In this document: one piece after another, positions 12,605-22,020 of the stretch | Numbering within the stretch: position 1 is the first letter of the stretch | How the letters are laid out: the number at the start of each line of letters is the position of its first letter | Assembly (NCBI GenBank): GCA_951213105.1 | Contig: OX578149.1 | Span: 3,509,606-3,573,605, forward strand | Origin: Amaurobius ferox | Lineage: Eukaryota > Arthropoda > Arachnida > Araneae > Amaurobiidae | DNA length: 64,000 nucleotides | Direction of reading: 5' to 3' | The notes under the pieces: generated by a model | The model's input: only the letters and a program-made list of their open reading frames with translations | The model's database searches: none | Told to the model about the DNA's origin: nothing | Made by a program: the position numbers and the translations under genes

Positions 12605-13228
12605 ACCTCTTTAAAAGCAACATACAGTACAAAATTAATAGTATTGGCCGTTTTTGAAGGCAATAAACAGCCTTCTTCATCAGGACAAACAACAAGCACA
12701 ACCTTCACTCATCAGAGCTGGATTGGCAATTTGTGTTAAAACAGTAAACATGACTGAAACAGGGAAAGGGGGCTGCCAGCAGCAAGAGAAGAAAAAGAAG
12801 TAAAAAACCAGGAGGAAGAGACAAGTAGTAGGCACTATGAATAAACCATAAAATACCAAGGAGAAAAGTGAATGTTCAACAAAGAATTCAAAGTACCTGT
12901 TCAGTGAGTAGGACACTTATGTTTGTAGTTTCGTTCACTGAACTTGTGCTTTGAATTCTTTGTTAGACGTTCATTTACTCTTCAGTATTTTACTGTTCAT
13001 TCATAGTGTCCTACTACTTGTTCCTTCCTCCATAGTTTTTACTATAATTCTGTCCTCTCACCATTGGCAACCCCCTTACCTTGCTTCAGTTACATTTTCA
13101 GTTCTAACATCAGTTTTCGAACCTGCTCTGATGAAGGGGTGTTTCTTGTTTGTCATGATGAAGAAGGCTGTTTATTGCCTTTGAAACCAGTTGGCACTAT
13201 TAAGTTTATATGTTGCTTTTTAGTTTTA
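12605..13228. repeat. Large fold-back element, arms about 300 bp
   Basis: The left arm 12605-12917 and right arm about 12927-13228 are inverted copies with moderate divergence. Landmarks are gcaacatacagtac / rc gcaacatataaac, gaaggcaataaacagccttc with its counterpart, and central gttcagtga...tcactgaac around 12909-12940. Open frames on either arm (12680-12916 minus, 12951-13184 plus) are by-products of the repeat. It ends about 370 bp upstream of a channel exon. Confidence 0.85.
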
Positions 13229-13597
13229 AAATGTTTGAGATTTTCAATATTAAAACTTCATGGACTGGTGACTTTTCACCAGTTTCGATTAGATTGATCT
13301 CCAGGTTTTTTCAATGTAAGTTGGGATTACAGTTACGGATTTATAGTCTAAATCTAATTATACACTGTTACAAACTGCCAAGATATCAGCAGGGCTTAGA
13401 AGTAATAGCTGTTTGGAAGTAATTTTGTCATCATAGCTTGCAAACATTCAAATATTTGTCATCATATTAAGTGGTAAAGTTGGCAATGGGTAAGTAATGA
13501 TAGTATATAAAATTTAAAATGCTAATTATACTGATTTCCCTATCTCCCTATTTTATCTGATTCCATGTTAAATTATTTTGAATTTATTTCTTTTCAG

Positions 13598-13771
13598 TTC
13601 TTTACAGCAACTTTTGCAATAGAAGCTAGTTTGAAGCTTATAGCCATGAGTCCAAAATTTTATTTTCAAGATGGCTGGAATATTTTTGATTTCTTTATAG
13701 TAGCGTTATCTTTGATAGAATTATCTTTAGAAGGTGTTCAAGGATTGTCAGTATTAAGATCATTTAGGTTG
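13598..13771 (+). CDS. para: Voltage-gated sodium channel alpha, exon: domain II S2 to mid-S4
   Basis: This exon encodes 58 residues, from [18 protein letters not shown] (IIS2, with its acidic Glu and Lys) through [17 protein letters not shown] (IIS3, Asp of the charge-transfer region) into the voltage sensor [10 protein letters not shown] (first two S4 arginines). It starts after the acceptor ttcttttcag and ends at the donor gtgagt (13772), phase 0 at both ends. The match to arthropod para channels is close over its whole length. The protein would sit in the plasma membrane of neurons and muscle as the pore-forming, Na+-selective subunit that drives action potentials. The S4 helix is completed by the next exon. 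No damage is visible. Confidence 0.96.
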
Positions 13772-15025
13772 GTGAGTAGACATTTTTATCTCTGTAAATC
13801 ACTTACTTGAATTAGCTATTTTGTGTTTGTATTCTCTGAAAGCTGTGTTACGGTAACAAAACATCTTTTAAAAATCATGATGAATCTTCGTCTGTTTGGA
13901 ATTTCATGAGTCAATGATTATAATTTGAATCTATGTCTTTTTCTTTGAGGCTAGTTAGTAAAGCATTTAAGGCTACATAAAAGACAAGGCTTGAGCTCTC
14001 CAAAGAGGATTTATATATTCACCACATGCATATACCACAAGTATTGTTGATAGGGAAGCTTGTGTAAATCCCTCTACTCCCTTTTTTTTTCTTGTAATTT
14101 ATTTTATTTAAGTTTTAAACAGTTTGAATTTTTAGAAGTATACATACTTTTATACAATTTTTGTACATTATGTTTACATTTGAAAAAACAATTCTACTTA
14201 ATTACACTATCATTGATTGCATGCAAAATGGTCTCAACATTACAAAGTTGAAATTTGCATTTTTATATGTGCTTTCATTTGGAAGGAATAAATTAAGAAA
14301 TATATATATATTTTTTTTTATTTCTTTTTGATGTTAGTCAAGACAATAAATTAGGTGTATCAAAGCAGATTGATTTTGCTGAATACTATTTTAATTCTAT
14401 ACTATTTTAGAGAAAGGTTCTATTTTAATATTATAATATTTTCTTAAACTGGGGGCTCTGCCCCCTGCTCGCTCCACTCATGCAACCACCTTCGGTAGGC
14501 TTCACCTTCTGCTCACTACACTCGCTTCATATCTATCTTTCCTGAAAATTCTACTTTCAAAAATCTTTTTTCTATCCCTGCCTATTTTCCGCAGGAAGAA
14601 AAAGTAGGGATTTTTCATAGCCCAGGGAATCCAAAAACTGAATTTCTTGATCATGAGCTTGCTTCGTGAGCTATTTCATGTCAAACTAAAGATTAAATCG
14701 ATAAACAGTTTATTTCATCATATTACCCTATTATTTCTCTATAAATGTACTCAATTTCATATGTTTGTATGCTATAGTTTTTACTGTATGAGACAGAGAA
14801 ATCGTTTGACGTGCCGATACAAAAAAAGGTCACTTCAGAAGTGCATTAAAAGTAAAATATCTCAAACTACATTGAAATTAAAAAAGGGGCTCCGTCCTGC
14901 AAAAATTCACCCATGTACCTGCCTGCAAAAATTTGTGATCTTGCCATTGTTAGTCTATCCAGGACACGAACTCGCAGCTCAAATATTTTGACTTTGATAT
15001 TAAATATTTCTTAAACTATAATATA

Positions 15026-16188
15026 TAGTAGACTGTCGATTAACTGAGATAACTGGGAAACGCCTAGTCCCGCATAACCAAAAATCCCGGATAATTGAAT
15101 TTATGCAAATTTGGATGAATAAATTTGAAAAAATGATACAAAATGTAAAATTATTATACAATATAGGACATTAATAATTTAATTAATACAAAAGGTAGAG
15201 AATGAACATAAATTTTAATGCTGTTTTAGACTTACATTTAGTACAGTACAAAAAATATTGCAATGTAGTATTACAAAAATTTACCTCACTGTTTTGTGGA
15301 GAATGAAATGATAGAATTGATGCATTGTTTTCGGTTTCGTATGCTAATATCTTTTGTGGCAAACACTTCCATTATAAACCCGTTTCGTCCACAGTGTATA
15401 TTTGTTCAGCACTCAAATTTTCTTCACGTAAGAAATTTCGAAATTCTAAAACAAAATTATCAGCTGTTGATTTGTCACTACTGAGTTTTTCGCCTTGGAT
15501 AGTTACTTGGCGTATACCATATCTTTGCTTGAATTGCATTAACCACCCGCTTGAGGCATTGAAATCACTGGGTATTTTAAGTTCTCCAAAAAAATGTTTG
15601 GCTTTCGCCACATAAACAGCACCTGTTACAGGAATTCTGGCACACCTCTGTTGGTTAAACCACAAAACCATGACTTTATCTAAATCTTCATATGTTGAGA
15701 TTTTCATTGTTTTTCTGTTAGACATTCCTCTTGGAATATCTGCAGTTCCAGAAAATTCGAGTAGTTTTTATTTCTTTTTTATAATATCGCACACAGTTTG
15801 ATCACCAATCTCACATTCCCTCATTAATGATTTTACTGTGTGTCCATTCTCAGATTTATTAATTATTTCCAGCTTTTGATTTATACTAAGAACGACTCTT
15901 TTGCATTTCGACATGTTACTCAAAGTACGTAAACTTGTATGCGATACTACGACAGTTGAATGTCTCACAGTGCGTGACAGCATTCCAGAATGGGAGAAAA
16001 AATGATTGACTGGACGAGTCCAATACAATACGAAGGGTTGAGAAGAAATGCAGTCTTCCCGCCAAATCTGTAAGGGTATTCCAATTTCTGTATGGAGGGG
16101 GGAGGCGAAACAGTCCACATTTTGCTTTTTGGGGGGGGAGGGGGGAGCGTCATGGATAATCCGATCCCGGTTAATCGAGAGTCTACTG
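15026..16188 (-). mobile_element. Tigger/pogo-type DNA transposon, deletion derivative
   Basis: Terminal repeats read tagtagactgtcgattaact on the left and, inverted, cagtagactctcgattaacc on the right, each next to TA (15024-15025 and 16189-16190). The TIR sequence and TA duplication fit pogo/Tigger elements. At 1,163 bp it is about half the autonomous length: the N-terminal coding part is followed directly by the 3' terminal region, so most of the DDE domain has been deleted. There is a G-rich tract at 16131-16146. Confidence 0.85.
15372..15914 (-). pseudogene. Tigger/CENP-B-like transposase, N-terminal part
   Basis: Starting at Met 15914 (MSKCKRVVLSINQKLEII) the minus strand encodes a CENP-B/pogo helix-turn-helix. 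After a single in-frame TAA at 15768-15770 the same frame continues through MSNRKTMKISTYEDLDK, a second HTH (HFFGELKIPSDFNASSGWL) and GEKLSSDKSTADNFVLEF to IYTVDETGL. DETGL carries the first catalytic Asp of the DDE domain, and the remaining domain is missing. The frame is the same on both sides of the stop, so the break is one substitution plus the internal deletion. Confidence 0.85.
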
Positions 16189-16608
16189 TATATGAAAAAC
16201 GGTTTATTTCAGCGTATTCCCCAAAGCTTTTTCTACGAGCTACCAAATTTCATATTTCTATATGCAATAGTTTTTGCGGTACGAAGCAAAGAATCTCGAA
16301 AAACGAAAAATTTGTCAAACAGCGGCGGCACCTACTTTTTTTTTTAATATAGAGAGATAACAATGTTCAAGCTATCATTTTGCAGTATAATCTACTGTAC
16401 TTCTATCATTCTTCTAAATCAAAATGTTTTTAAAAAAATATTTGAAAGTAGATATAAAGCTGATGAGCCTCTTTTTACATTATTTATAGCTCTTATTTAA
16501 TTTTGTTTTTCTGTAGATAAATTATATATATCCATATTAGTATATACTATTTATAGGTTATAATTTCATTTTCTATATCATCTGGTTTTTAGTTTGTGTG
16601 AATCACCT

Positions 16609-16914
16609 GTAATTCTATTTGTGATATAGTTTAAAGGTATTCATCATGAGTTTTTAAACAGTATGAACCTACAATCCTATTTGATATAGTTGAAAGGTAT
16701 TCGTCTTGAGTCTTTAAACAGCATGAACCTACAATCCTATTTGATATAGTTTAAAAGTATTCGTCTTGAGTCTTTAAACAGTACGAAACTGCAATCCTAT
16801 TTGATATAGTTGAAAAGTATTCATCTAGAGTCATTAAACAGTATGAACCTATAATCCTATTTGATATAATTTAAAGATATTCATCTTGAGTCCTTTTATA
16901 GTATGAACTTACTC
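16609..16914. repeat. 60-bp tandem repeat, five copies
   Basis: Units recur at exactly 60-bp spacing, with the consensus landmarks tttgatatagtt, aaaggtattcat/cgtcttgagtctttaaacag and tatgaacctacaatcctat. The outer copies are more diverged. Position: inside the intron that splits the DII S4 coding region. Confidence 0.92.
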
Positions 16915-17557
16915 ATAATGCTCAGTTCGCTTATAAATCAAATGGGTTGCAGTGCTTTCTACCTAATGTAAAATTAAAAACGTTGTAGTGGGTAGCATAC
17001 AAGTGGAGAAGTATGCATCTAGAGGTCTATGTGAGTCTTAAAATGGCTCTAGGTCTGTTTTAAATAAAAATTTCCTCATGACCAAAGAGATGCAGCCCCA
17101 TAAAAGTATTGCATAAACTCATTTGAATGCACACTTGTCTTTGTGTTAAATGGTGTATTCCTAGTTGAGCTGTTTTTAAGCAAAACACCACACATCTTTC
17201 TGTGATACTGAACTTATTGGGAAGTGTTGAACAATGAATTTTTGAAACTGCATTTACTTTTTAATATTCTATATATTTACTGTTTGCTGTTGCAAGGCAA
17301 TAAGATGGATTCCAAAAATGGCGCAAAAGCTAAAGAAAATATTGGAAAGTAGTGAAATGCACATCTATGCAAATGTTAAGACACAGACTTGCTTTCAAAA
17401 TAATCTATTGTGTGCCTTACACAATTTTACTAAAACTTTTTCACTACTCTGGCTATTTGTGCATGTATATTTTGCCACATGAATTGTGTCATGAGTAATA
17501 ACATGGTTTGTTTGAATTATATTGTATGCTTGCACTGATGGTCCCTTTTTCTTGCAG

Positions 17558-17733
17558 CTTAGGGTTTTTAAGTTAGCAAAGTCATGGCCAACATTAAACT
17601 TACTCATCTCCATCATGGGCAAGACTGTAGGCGCTTTAGGAAATTTAACCTTTGTTTTGGGCATCATTATCTTCATCTTTGCTGTTATGGGGATGCAACT
17701 TTTTGGGCAAAATTACGAAAAGTCTAAAGAATT
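17558..17733 (+). CDS. para: Voltage-gated sodium channel alpha, exon: DII S4 end, S4-S5 linker, S5
   Basis: This exon encodes 58 codons plus two bases, from [11 protein letters not shown] (rest of IIS4, with R, K, K) through the S4-S5 linker [17 protein letters not shown] and S5 to [16 protein letters not shown]. Acceptor is ttcttgcag, donor gtaagt at 17734, exit phase 2. In house-fly numbering from memory, pyrethroid-linked residues are in the susceptible state: Met918 (ATG 17615-17617), Leu925 (TTA 17636-17638), Thr929 (ACC 17648-17650) and Leu932 (TTG 17657-17659). Position 920 is Lys, 922 is Val, and 933 is Gly where insects usually have Cys. Intact. Confidence 0.96.
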
Positions 17734-18159
17734 GTAAGTATTTCTGCACACTTTTCTCCCTATTTCTTTTAGTTGTTGCAATTTTTTCCACCTTTTGTTT
17801 TTTAATTTTTTAATTTAGAAAAAATTTCACATTTTCTAAAAGAATCTTGTCTCAATTCTGTTAAAATTTCATAAATTAATACATAGAAAATGGCTGATGT
17901 AAATACAAATGCTCAAAATGATATTCTCAAAACTTAAAACATGTTTTTCTTAAAATATTTTTTTAAAAATCGGATGCCATGATATTTTAGCCAATTTTTG
18001 ACCAATTGATTTGAAATTTGGCATGATTCTTTTCTTTCAGACAATAACATGGAGTTAGCTACATAGTCAGTTTTCGATTGAGGCTTTTCTTGCCTATTAT
18101 CACAAAAATAAACAATTCCTTGAATGAAAAATTACTTTTAATTTCCATGACTGCCATTT

Positions 18160-18420
18160 TTACTTTCCTTATACACATATTATAATGTAAAGGAAAGTAT
18201 TGTGATGGGGTCGAAAATTTGAATTCGAGTTTTCGACGGTAGAGCAAGCACATTTCAAGTATCCCTGAACACAAATCAAATGTTTTTGAGATGATGTGTT
18301 CGTGTATGTGTACGTCAATGAGTCTGTGGAGACAATATCGCACAAATGAATAAAGTGATTCTAATGAAATTTGGTACAAAAATTAGAATCGGTGAATACT
18401 AGAAGTCTGTTGTTTTAAAA
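18160..18420 (-). repeat. Dispersed repeat, inverted relative to the copy at 36.4 kb
   Basis: gtaaaggaaagtattgtgatggggtcgaaaatttgaattcgagttttcgacgg is the inverse counterpart of tcgatccatcgaaaactcgagttccgattttcggtatgattgcaatactttcc at 36477-36530. The shared features are the gaaagtatt edge, the cgaaaactcgag core and a neighbouring 'aatttggt' motif. It is probably the end of an unidentified repeat family. Confidence 0.55.
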
Positions 18421-19245
18421 CACAATCAAATGTGCAGAACCCCCAAAATTTTAAAATGAAATTTTGAAAAAAATCATTTAAAAATCAAAACCTTTAATAA
18501 AGTTATGTACATAATCATTTCTTATGTAATTTTTCATTAGAAAATTATTGACACAAACTTTAGAATGCTAGCATGAACTGTTTTTGAGATATTGCACATT
18601 TTTCAAGTAAATTTATCAAAAAATCACATAAAATTGAAAACAAGTAGTAACTATTGTGAAATATTTTCACTTTTCATATATAATATTATACGATACATTG
18701 CTATCATTCTTGTGGATCTAGCTTACTCCATTCACGATAGAAGATGCTTTGGGTAATAGTTTTGTATTTGTATGCCATTAGTCATTTATCTAAGAATAAT
18801 CTATTTCTCCATTCATAATGCTTGGTGAAATTTTGGCGATGAATTTGGTGGAATATCGCCAACTTAACGGGATTTTTTAAATGTTACCAAATTGATAAAA
18901 ATGTCACCAAATTTATAACAATGATGCTAAATCAATGAAAATGATGACTAATTGGTGAAAATTCAATATTTTGATAAGAATATAAGAATCTACTATAAGA
19001 GAAGATACTTTGGTAATAGTTTTGTATTTGGATGCCATTTGTCGTTTATCTACTATAAGAATAATGTATTTCTCCATCCATAATATTTGGCGAAATTTTG
19101 ACATTGAATTAGACAGAATATCGCCAATTTGGAAAGTTTCTAAATGATGCCAAATTGACGAAAATCTCACCAAATTGATAAAAATGATGCTAAAACAATG
19201 AAAATTAAGACAAATTGATGAAAATTCAATATCTTGGAAAGAATA

Positions 19246-19896
19246 TGAGGGTCACACTGAAATTTTTTAGACAGGGGCAGATGATTTGCGCTAGAAAAAA
19301 AAATTATTGGTCGGATATTTAAATTTGAACTCTTTGAAGATGACTGCAAACTAATAATGGTGAAAAGACAACAAGCACTGAAAAAAGTAATGTATGCTGT
19401 GTTCTTCAAAAGTACAGGTCTGGTCAAAGCCATAAAGCTAGAGGGACAGAAGATTGTTAGAGCTAACTGGTACACCACTAAGTGTCTACCAGAAATTCTT
19501 CAAGAAGTAACTGTTAGAGGTCTCATGCTTCACCATGACAATGCATCTTCTCATTTAGCAAGAATGACAGTCAAATTTCTTGAACAAAAAAACATCAGAG
19601 TGATAGAACATCTACCCTATTCTCCTGATCTTGCTATATGTGACTTTTGGGTATTTTTTAATCTAAAAAAAATTTTACGTGGGCGTCGTTTTCATTTCGA
19701 AGATGAGATTGATGAGGCTATGAAAGCAAATTTTTCACCGGTTCCAAGAAACGGATGTCTTGAAGCATTTAATCTTTGGAAAATTCGCCTACAAAGTGCA
19801 TTGATGTTGGAGGGGAGTACTTTGAACACTCCTAAAAGTTGGCAAGTTTAATTTGTACCACTTAGCCGTATCTCAAAAATTTCAGTGTGGCCCTCG
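19246..19896 (+). mobile_element. Mariner element, 651-bp deletion derivative
   Basis: Ends are tgagggtcacactgaaattt and, inverted, cgagggccacactgaaattt, flanked by TA at 19244-19245 and 19897-19898. The host tandem repeat supplies an unoccupied relative (near 18980: gaatataagaatctac), which matches the joined flanks with one TA, confirming the insertion point. The element is about half the usual 1.3 kb because the 5' part of the transposase is gone. Confidence 0.9.
19357..19851 (+). pseudogene. Mariner transposase, C-terminal 164 residues
   Basis: An open frame carries KVMYAVFFKSTGLVKAIKLE, LMLHHDNASSH (second catalytic Asp) and HLPYSPDLAICDFW (third catalytic Asp, D,D34D spacing), then FFNLKKILRGRRF and an FNLWKIRLQSALMLEGS tail. 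The residues between the second and third Asp and the NLKK-LRG block match the mellifera/irritans type of mariner from memory. The first catalytic Asp and both N-terminal HTH motifs are absent, so no active enzyme can be made. The start codon is arbitrary. The same family recurs at 47758-48144. Confidence 0.9.
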
Positions 19897-20899
19897 TATA
19901 AGAGTCTACTATAAGAATAACCTATTTTTTCATTTGTAACGCTTACCCAAACTCTGGTGATGAATTTTGGCAGCATATTCCCAACTTGGCGAGTTTTTTA
20001 AATGTTACCAAATGTTTTAATGTTGCTAAATTGATAAAAATGACGATACATCCATGGAAATAATGACTGATGAAAATTCAATATCTTTTAAAGAATAATA
20101 AATGACTATAAGAATAACCCATTTCTCCGTCCATCCATAATGCTTGGTGAATAATTTGGCGGGATGTCGCAAATTTGGAAACTTTTTTTAATATTGCCAG
20201 ATTGATAAAAATGATGCTAAACAGGAGGCAATACTTTGCAAATCTTTAATTCCATCATATAACCAGCATACTTTCTAGTATATAAGAAATGTGCTTCTCT
20301 TCATTTGTCTGTAACACTTAACGATACATATGGCGAACTTGACGAATAATCTAGCAAAATATCACCAACTTGGTGATGTTTAGCCCCAGATTGATAAAAA
20401 TATCATCAAAATTGCAAAAATGATGCCACGTTAATGAAAATGATGCCTAATTGATGAATTTCTTATTAAAATATTTTAATATATGGACTCTATTGCTTAT
20501 TGACTCTATTGCTAACCATATTGATAATTGATAATTTCGAGTTGTATGTAATAGAAGTTAATTGGGTATGAAATAGCTTTACATGTTGTCATCCAAGCAC
20601 CCAATGTACAATTCAACTTTACAAACACTGTTGTGGATTTTTCATCACCCCCCCCCCCCTTTTCACTGTGAAAGAAGTCAATTCATTGAATTATATATAA
20701 AGGAAAGACATGTGCTGCCCACATCACATTTTTTATCTCACGATGTACTTTTGAACAAACATATTTTATCGATTGTTTTTGCAATCTAGGCTCAAAAAAA
20801 TCTTTTATTTTCGGATGTCCCAAGTGCATGAATTGCACTCCTGCATGATTATCCCAAATGCATAATTTCAATGAATTGCACCCCTTTAAGCATGACAGT

Positions 20900-21017
20900 A
20901 CCTCTATGAATGCATTGTATTTTTGAACCTCTATGGATGTATTGTATTTTTGAACCTCTATGGATGTATTGTATTGTATTTTTGAACCTCTATGGATGTA
21001 TTGTATTGTATTTTTGA
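20900..21017. repeat. 27/32-bp minisatellite beside an exon
   Basis: Four units of acctctatggatgtattgtatttttga; the last two carry an extra gtatt. It ends about 44 bp before the next channel exon, within the branch-point/acceptor neighbourhood. Confidence 0.9.
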
Positions 21018-21061
21018 ATCACACAATGTGACACAAAATGTGAGTGTTCCTTCTTTTGTAG

Positions 21062-21236
21062 GTTCTATGGCAAGGAAGTTCCTCGGTGGAATTTCACAGA
21101 TTTCATGCACTCCTTCATGATTGTTTTCCGCGTTTTATGTGGAGAATGGATTGAATCTATGTGGGACTGCATGAGGGTGTGTGGGTGGCCTTGTGTTCCA
21201 TTCTTTTTGGCCACTGTTGTCATCGGCAACTTAGTG
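21062..21236 (+). CDS. para: Voltage-gated sodium channel alpha, exon: DII pore loop and start of S6
   Basis: The first base completes a Leu codon, then [19 protein letters not shown] leads to the re-entrant pore loop [17 protein letters not shown]. The Glu in CGEWIE is the domain II member of the DEKA selectivity filter. [16 protein letters not shown] begins IIS6. Acceptor is cttttgtag, donor gtgagt (21237), exit phase 0. An NFT sequon precedes the pore. The extracellular stretch between S5 and the pore is similar in length to other arthropod channels. Intact. Confidence 0.96.
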
Positions 21237-21321
21237 GTGAGTATCTTTGTTATGCACTAGAGATCATGTAATTTGTATAGGAACAGGTAGATCACTTAGA
21301 GGTTGTGTGTTTGATTTTCAG
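21237..21321 (+). other. 85-nt intron in DII S6
   Basis: GT-AG intron (gtgagt ... gattttcag), phase 0, between the two valines of GNLVVLNLF. It is far shorter than every other intron here, and lies immediately before the kdr codon, as in several insects (from memory). Confidence 0.92.
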
Positions 21322-21480
21322 GTGCTGAATCTTTTTCTTGCTCTTTTACTGTCTTCATTCGGTGCCTCAAACTTATCTCAAGCTCCGGCTGGGGATGACA
21401 CTAAAGGAATTGCGGAAGCCTTCAATCGGATAGCCAGGGGGAAAAGGTGGATAAAGCTGAAATTGCTCAGTCTCCTGAAG
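21322..21480 (+). CDS. para: Voltage-gated sodium channel alpha, exon: DII S6 end and start of the II-III linker
   Basis: This exon encodes 53 codons: [19 protein letters not shown] (cytoplasmic half of IIS6), then a linker start with [20 protein letters not shown]. The second codon, CTG at 21325-21327, is the Leu1014 kdr position, here in the susceptible form. Acceptor is gattttcag, donor gtgagt at 21481, phase 0. AEAFNRI is a conserved arthropod motif just after S6. The linker that follows is intracellular and variable between species. Confidence 0.95.
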
Positions 21481-21720
21481 GTGAGTCAGTGCAGTTGTAT
21501 GATAGCAATACACTATTTGTATGTTATTTGCAGTATACTATTTGCATGTTTAAGAATTCTGATCTGGAGGAGGGAACTATCCTAACCTAAAATGTGGGGA
21601 TATTTTATTATAAAATTTAAAAATGTAGACAAATCTAATTTCAATAAAATACAAATTATGGGAGGCTAATTTTAGTTAAATTGAATTAATTTGGTACAGC
21701 TTGTATTTGTAAAGCAGCAT

Positions 21721-21890
21721 TGTTCTTGTGGAGTAACCACAACCGCGATAATAACTATCGAGACTGTAACCAAGCTATGTGACGGACATGCTCGGAACGA
21801 TGTTTAGCAAGTAGCGCTGCGTTTGTGTGGGTCCCAAATAAAATGTGTTTGTCCATAAAATGTCTCCTCATTTTTACACCAAATACAACA
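21721..21890 (+). mobile_element. Probable 5' LTR of the gypsy element
   Basis: TG-start (tgttcttgtggagtaacc) and CA-end (accaaatacaaca) bound about 170 bp. An aataaa signal lies at 21837-21842. The gag frame starts 130 bp downstream. tgatggcaatgg directly after the end is the likely primer-binding region. The left edge could instead be 21703, and no 3' LTR survives for comparison, so the borders are estimates. Confidence 0.55.
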
Positions 21891-22020
21891 TGATGGCAAT
21901 GGTAAAAGCAGATGAGGATTAGCAGTAAAAGTTTAAATAACTTTGTGAGTATTTTTGAAACATTTTGAAAAAAAAAAATTCTGACTACTCATCAAAGCGA
22001 AACCAAAAACAATATTCGAA

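Larger units (their letters stand above)
1..13597 (+). other. Intronic sequence upstream of the first visible sodium-channel exon
   Basis: The first visible exon starts mid-domain II (S2), so the exon carrying DI-II linker and IIS1 must lie upstream. I looked for the expected IIS1 peptide ending in front of the FFTATF motif and did not find it in 508-13597, so this stretch is probably all intron. Apart from the repeats listed separately, stretches 970-2270, 3690-4530, 4670-5750, 6940-9100 and 11150-12600 hold only AT-rich sequence, short microsatellites (for example GT at 7127-7144, TA runs near 11640 and 12268) and no supportable gene. Confidence 0.55.
14420..16352. mobile_element. Helitron-like segment interrupted by a Tigger element
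   Basis: A GC-rich block, gggggctctgccccctgctcg (14451-14471), sits near tctattttaatatta on the left. The right edge reads ttttttttttaatatagagaga (16331-16352), which is short-inverted relative to the left edge. GGGGGCTCYGCCCCC palindromes near such ends are seen in arthropod Helitron/Helentron copies (from memory). The internal stretches tttcatatgtttgtatgctatagtttttactgtatgagac (14756) and tttcatatttctatatgcaatagtttttgcggtacgaag (16248) are homologous, so the flanks of the Tigger carry related sequence. No Rep/helicase coding is present. Confidence 0.35.
13772..17557 (+). other. Intron within the DII S4 helix (3.8 kb)
   Basis: GT-AG intron (gtgagt ... cttgcag), phase 0, between the second and third S4 arginines. 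It holds the Helitron-like block with its Tigger insertion (14420-16352) and a 60-bp tandem array. 13780-14410 and 16920-17550 show nothing supportable beyond AT-rich sequence. Confidence 0.9.
18735..20460. repeat. Diverged tandem array, unit about 200-260 bp
   Basis: At least five imperfect units share ccatttgtcgtttatctactataagaataa, atttctccatccataatgcttggtgaa, a gaatatcgccaacttgg block, and runs of ccaaattgataaaaatgatgctaaa ending gaaaattcaatatcttgg. Units begin near 18735, 18995, 19897, 20100 and 20240. The second/third junction is interrupted by a mariner element (19246-19896). Unit lengths vary through indels, and later units are shorter. Confidence 0.75.
17734..21061 (+). other. Intron after DII S5 (3.3 kb)
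   Basis: GT-AG intron (gtaagt ... cttttgtag), phase 2: the Leu codon TT|G is completed by the next exon. It holds a dispersed repeat, a ~250-bp tandem array with a mariner in it, and a short minisatellite abutting the next exon. Nothing else is supportable, including 17740-18160 and 20465-20895. Confidence 0.9.

Noticed and set aside
12680..13297. Small membrane-like proteins
   Set aside because: Frames on both arms of a fold-back; hydrophobicity comes from T-rich repeat sequence.
508..13597. Missing IIS1 exon of the channel
   Set aside because: I looked for the helix preceding FFTATF and saw no candidate; it is likely upstream of the window.
16614..16914. CRISPR-like array (60-bp period)
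   Set aside because: There are no distinct spacers, the whole 60 bp repeats, and the genome is eukaryotic.
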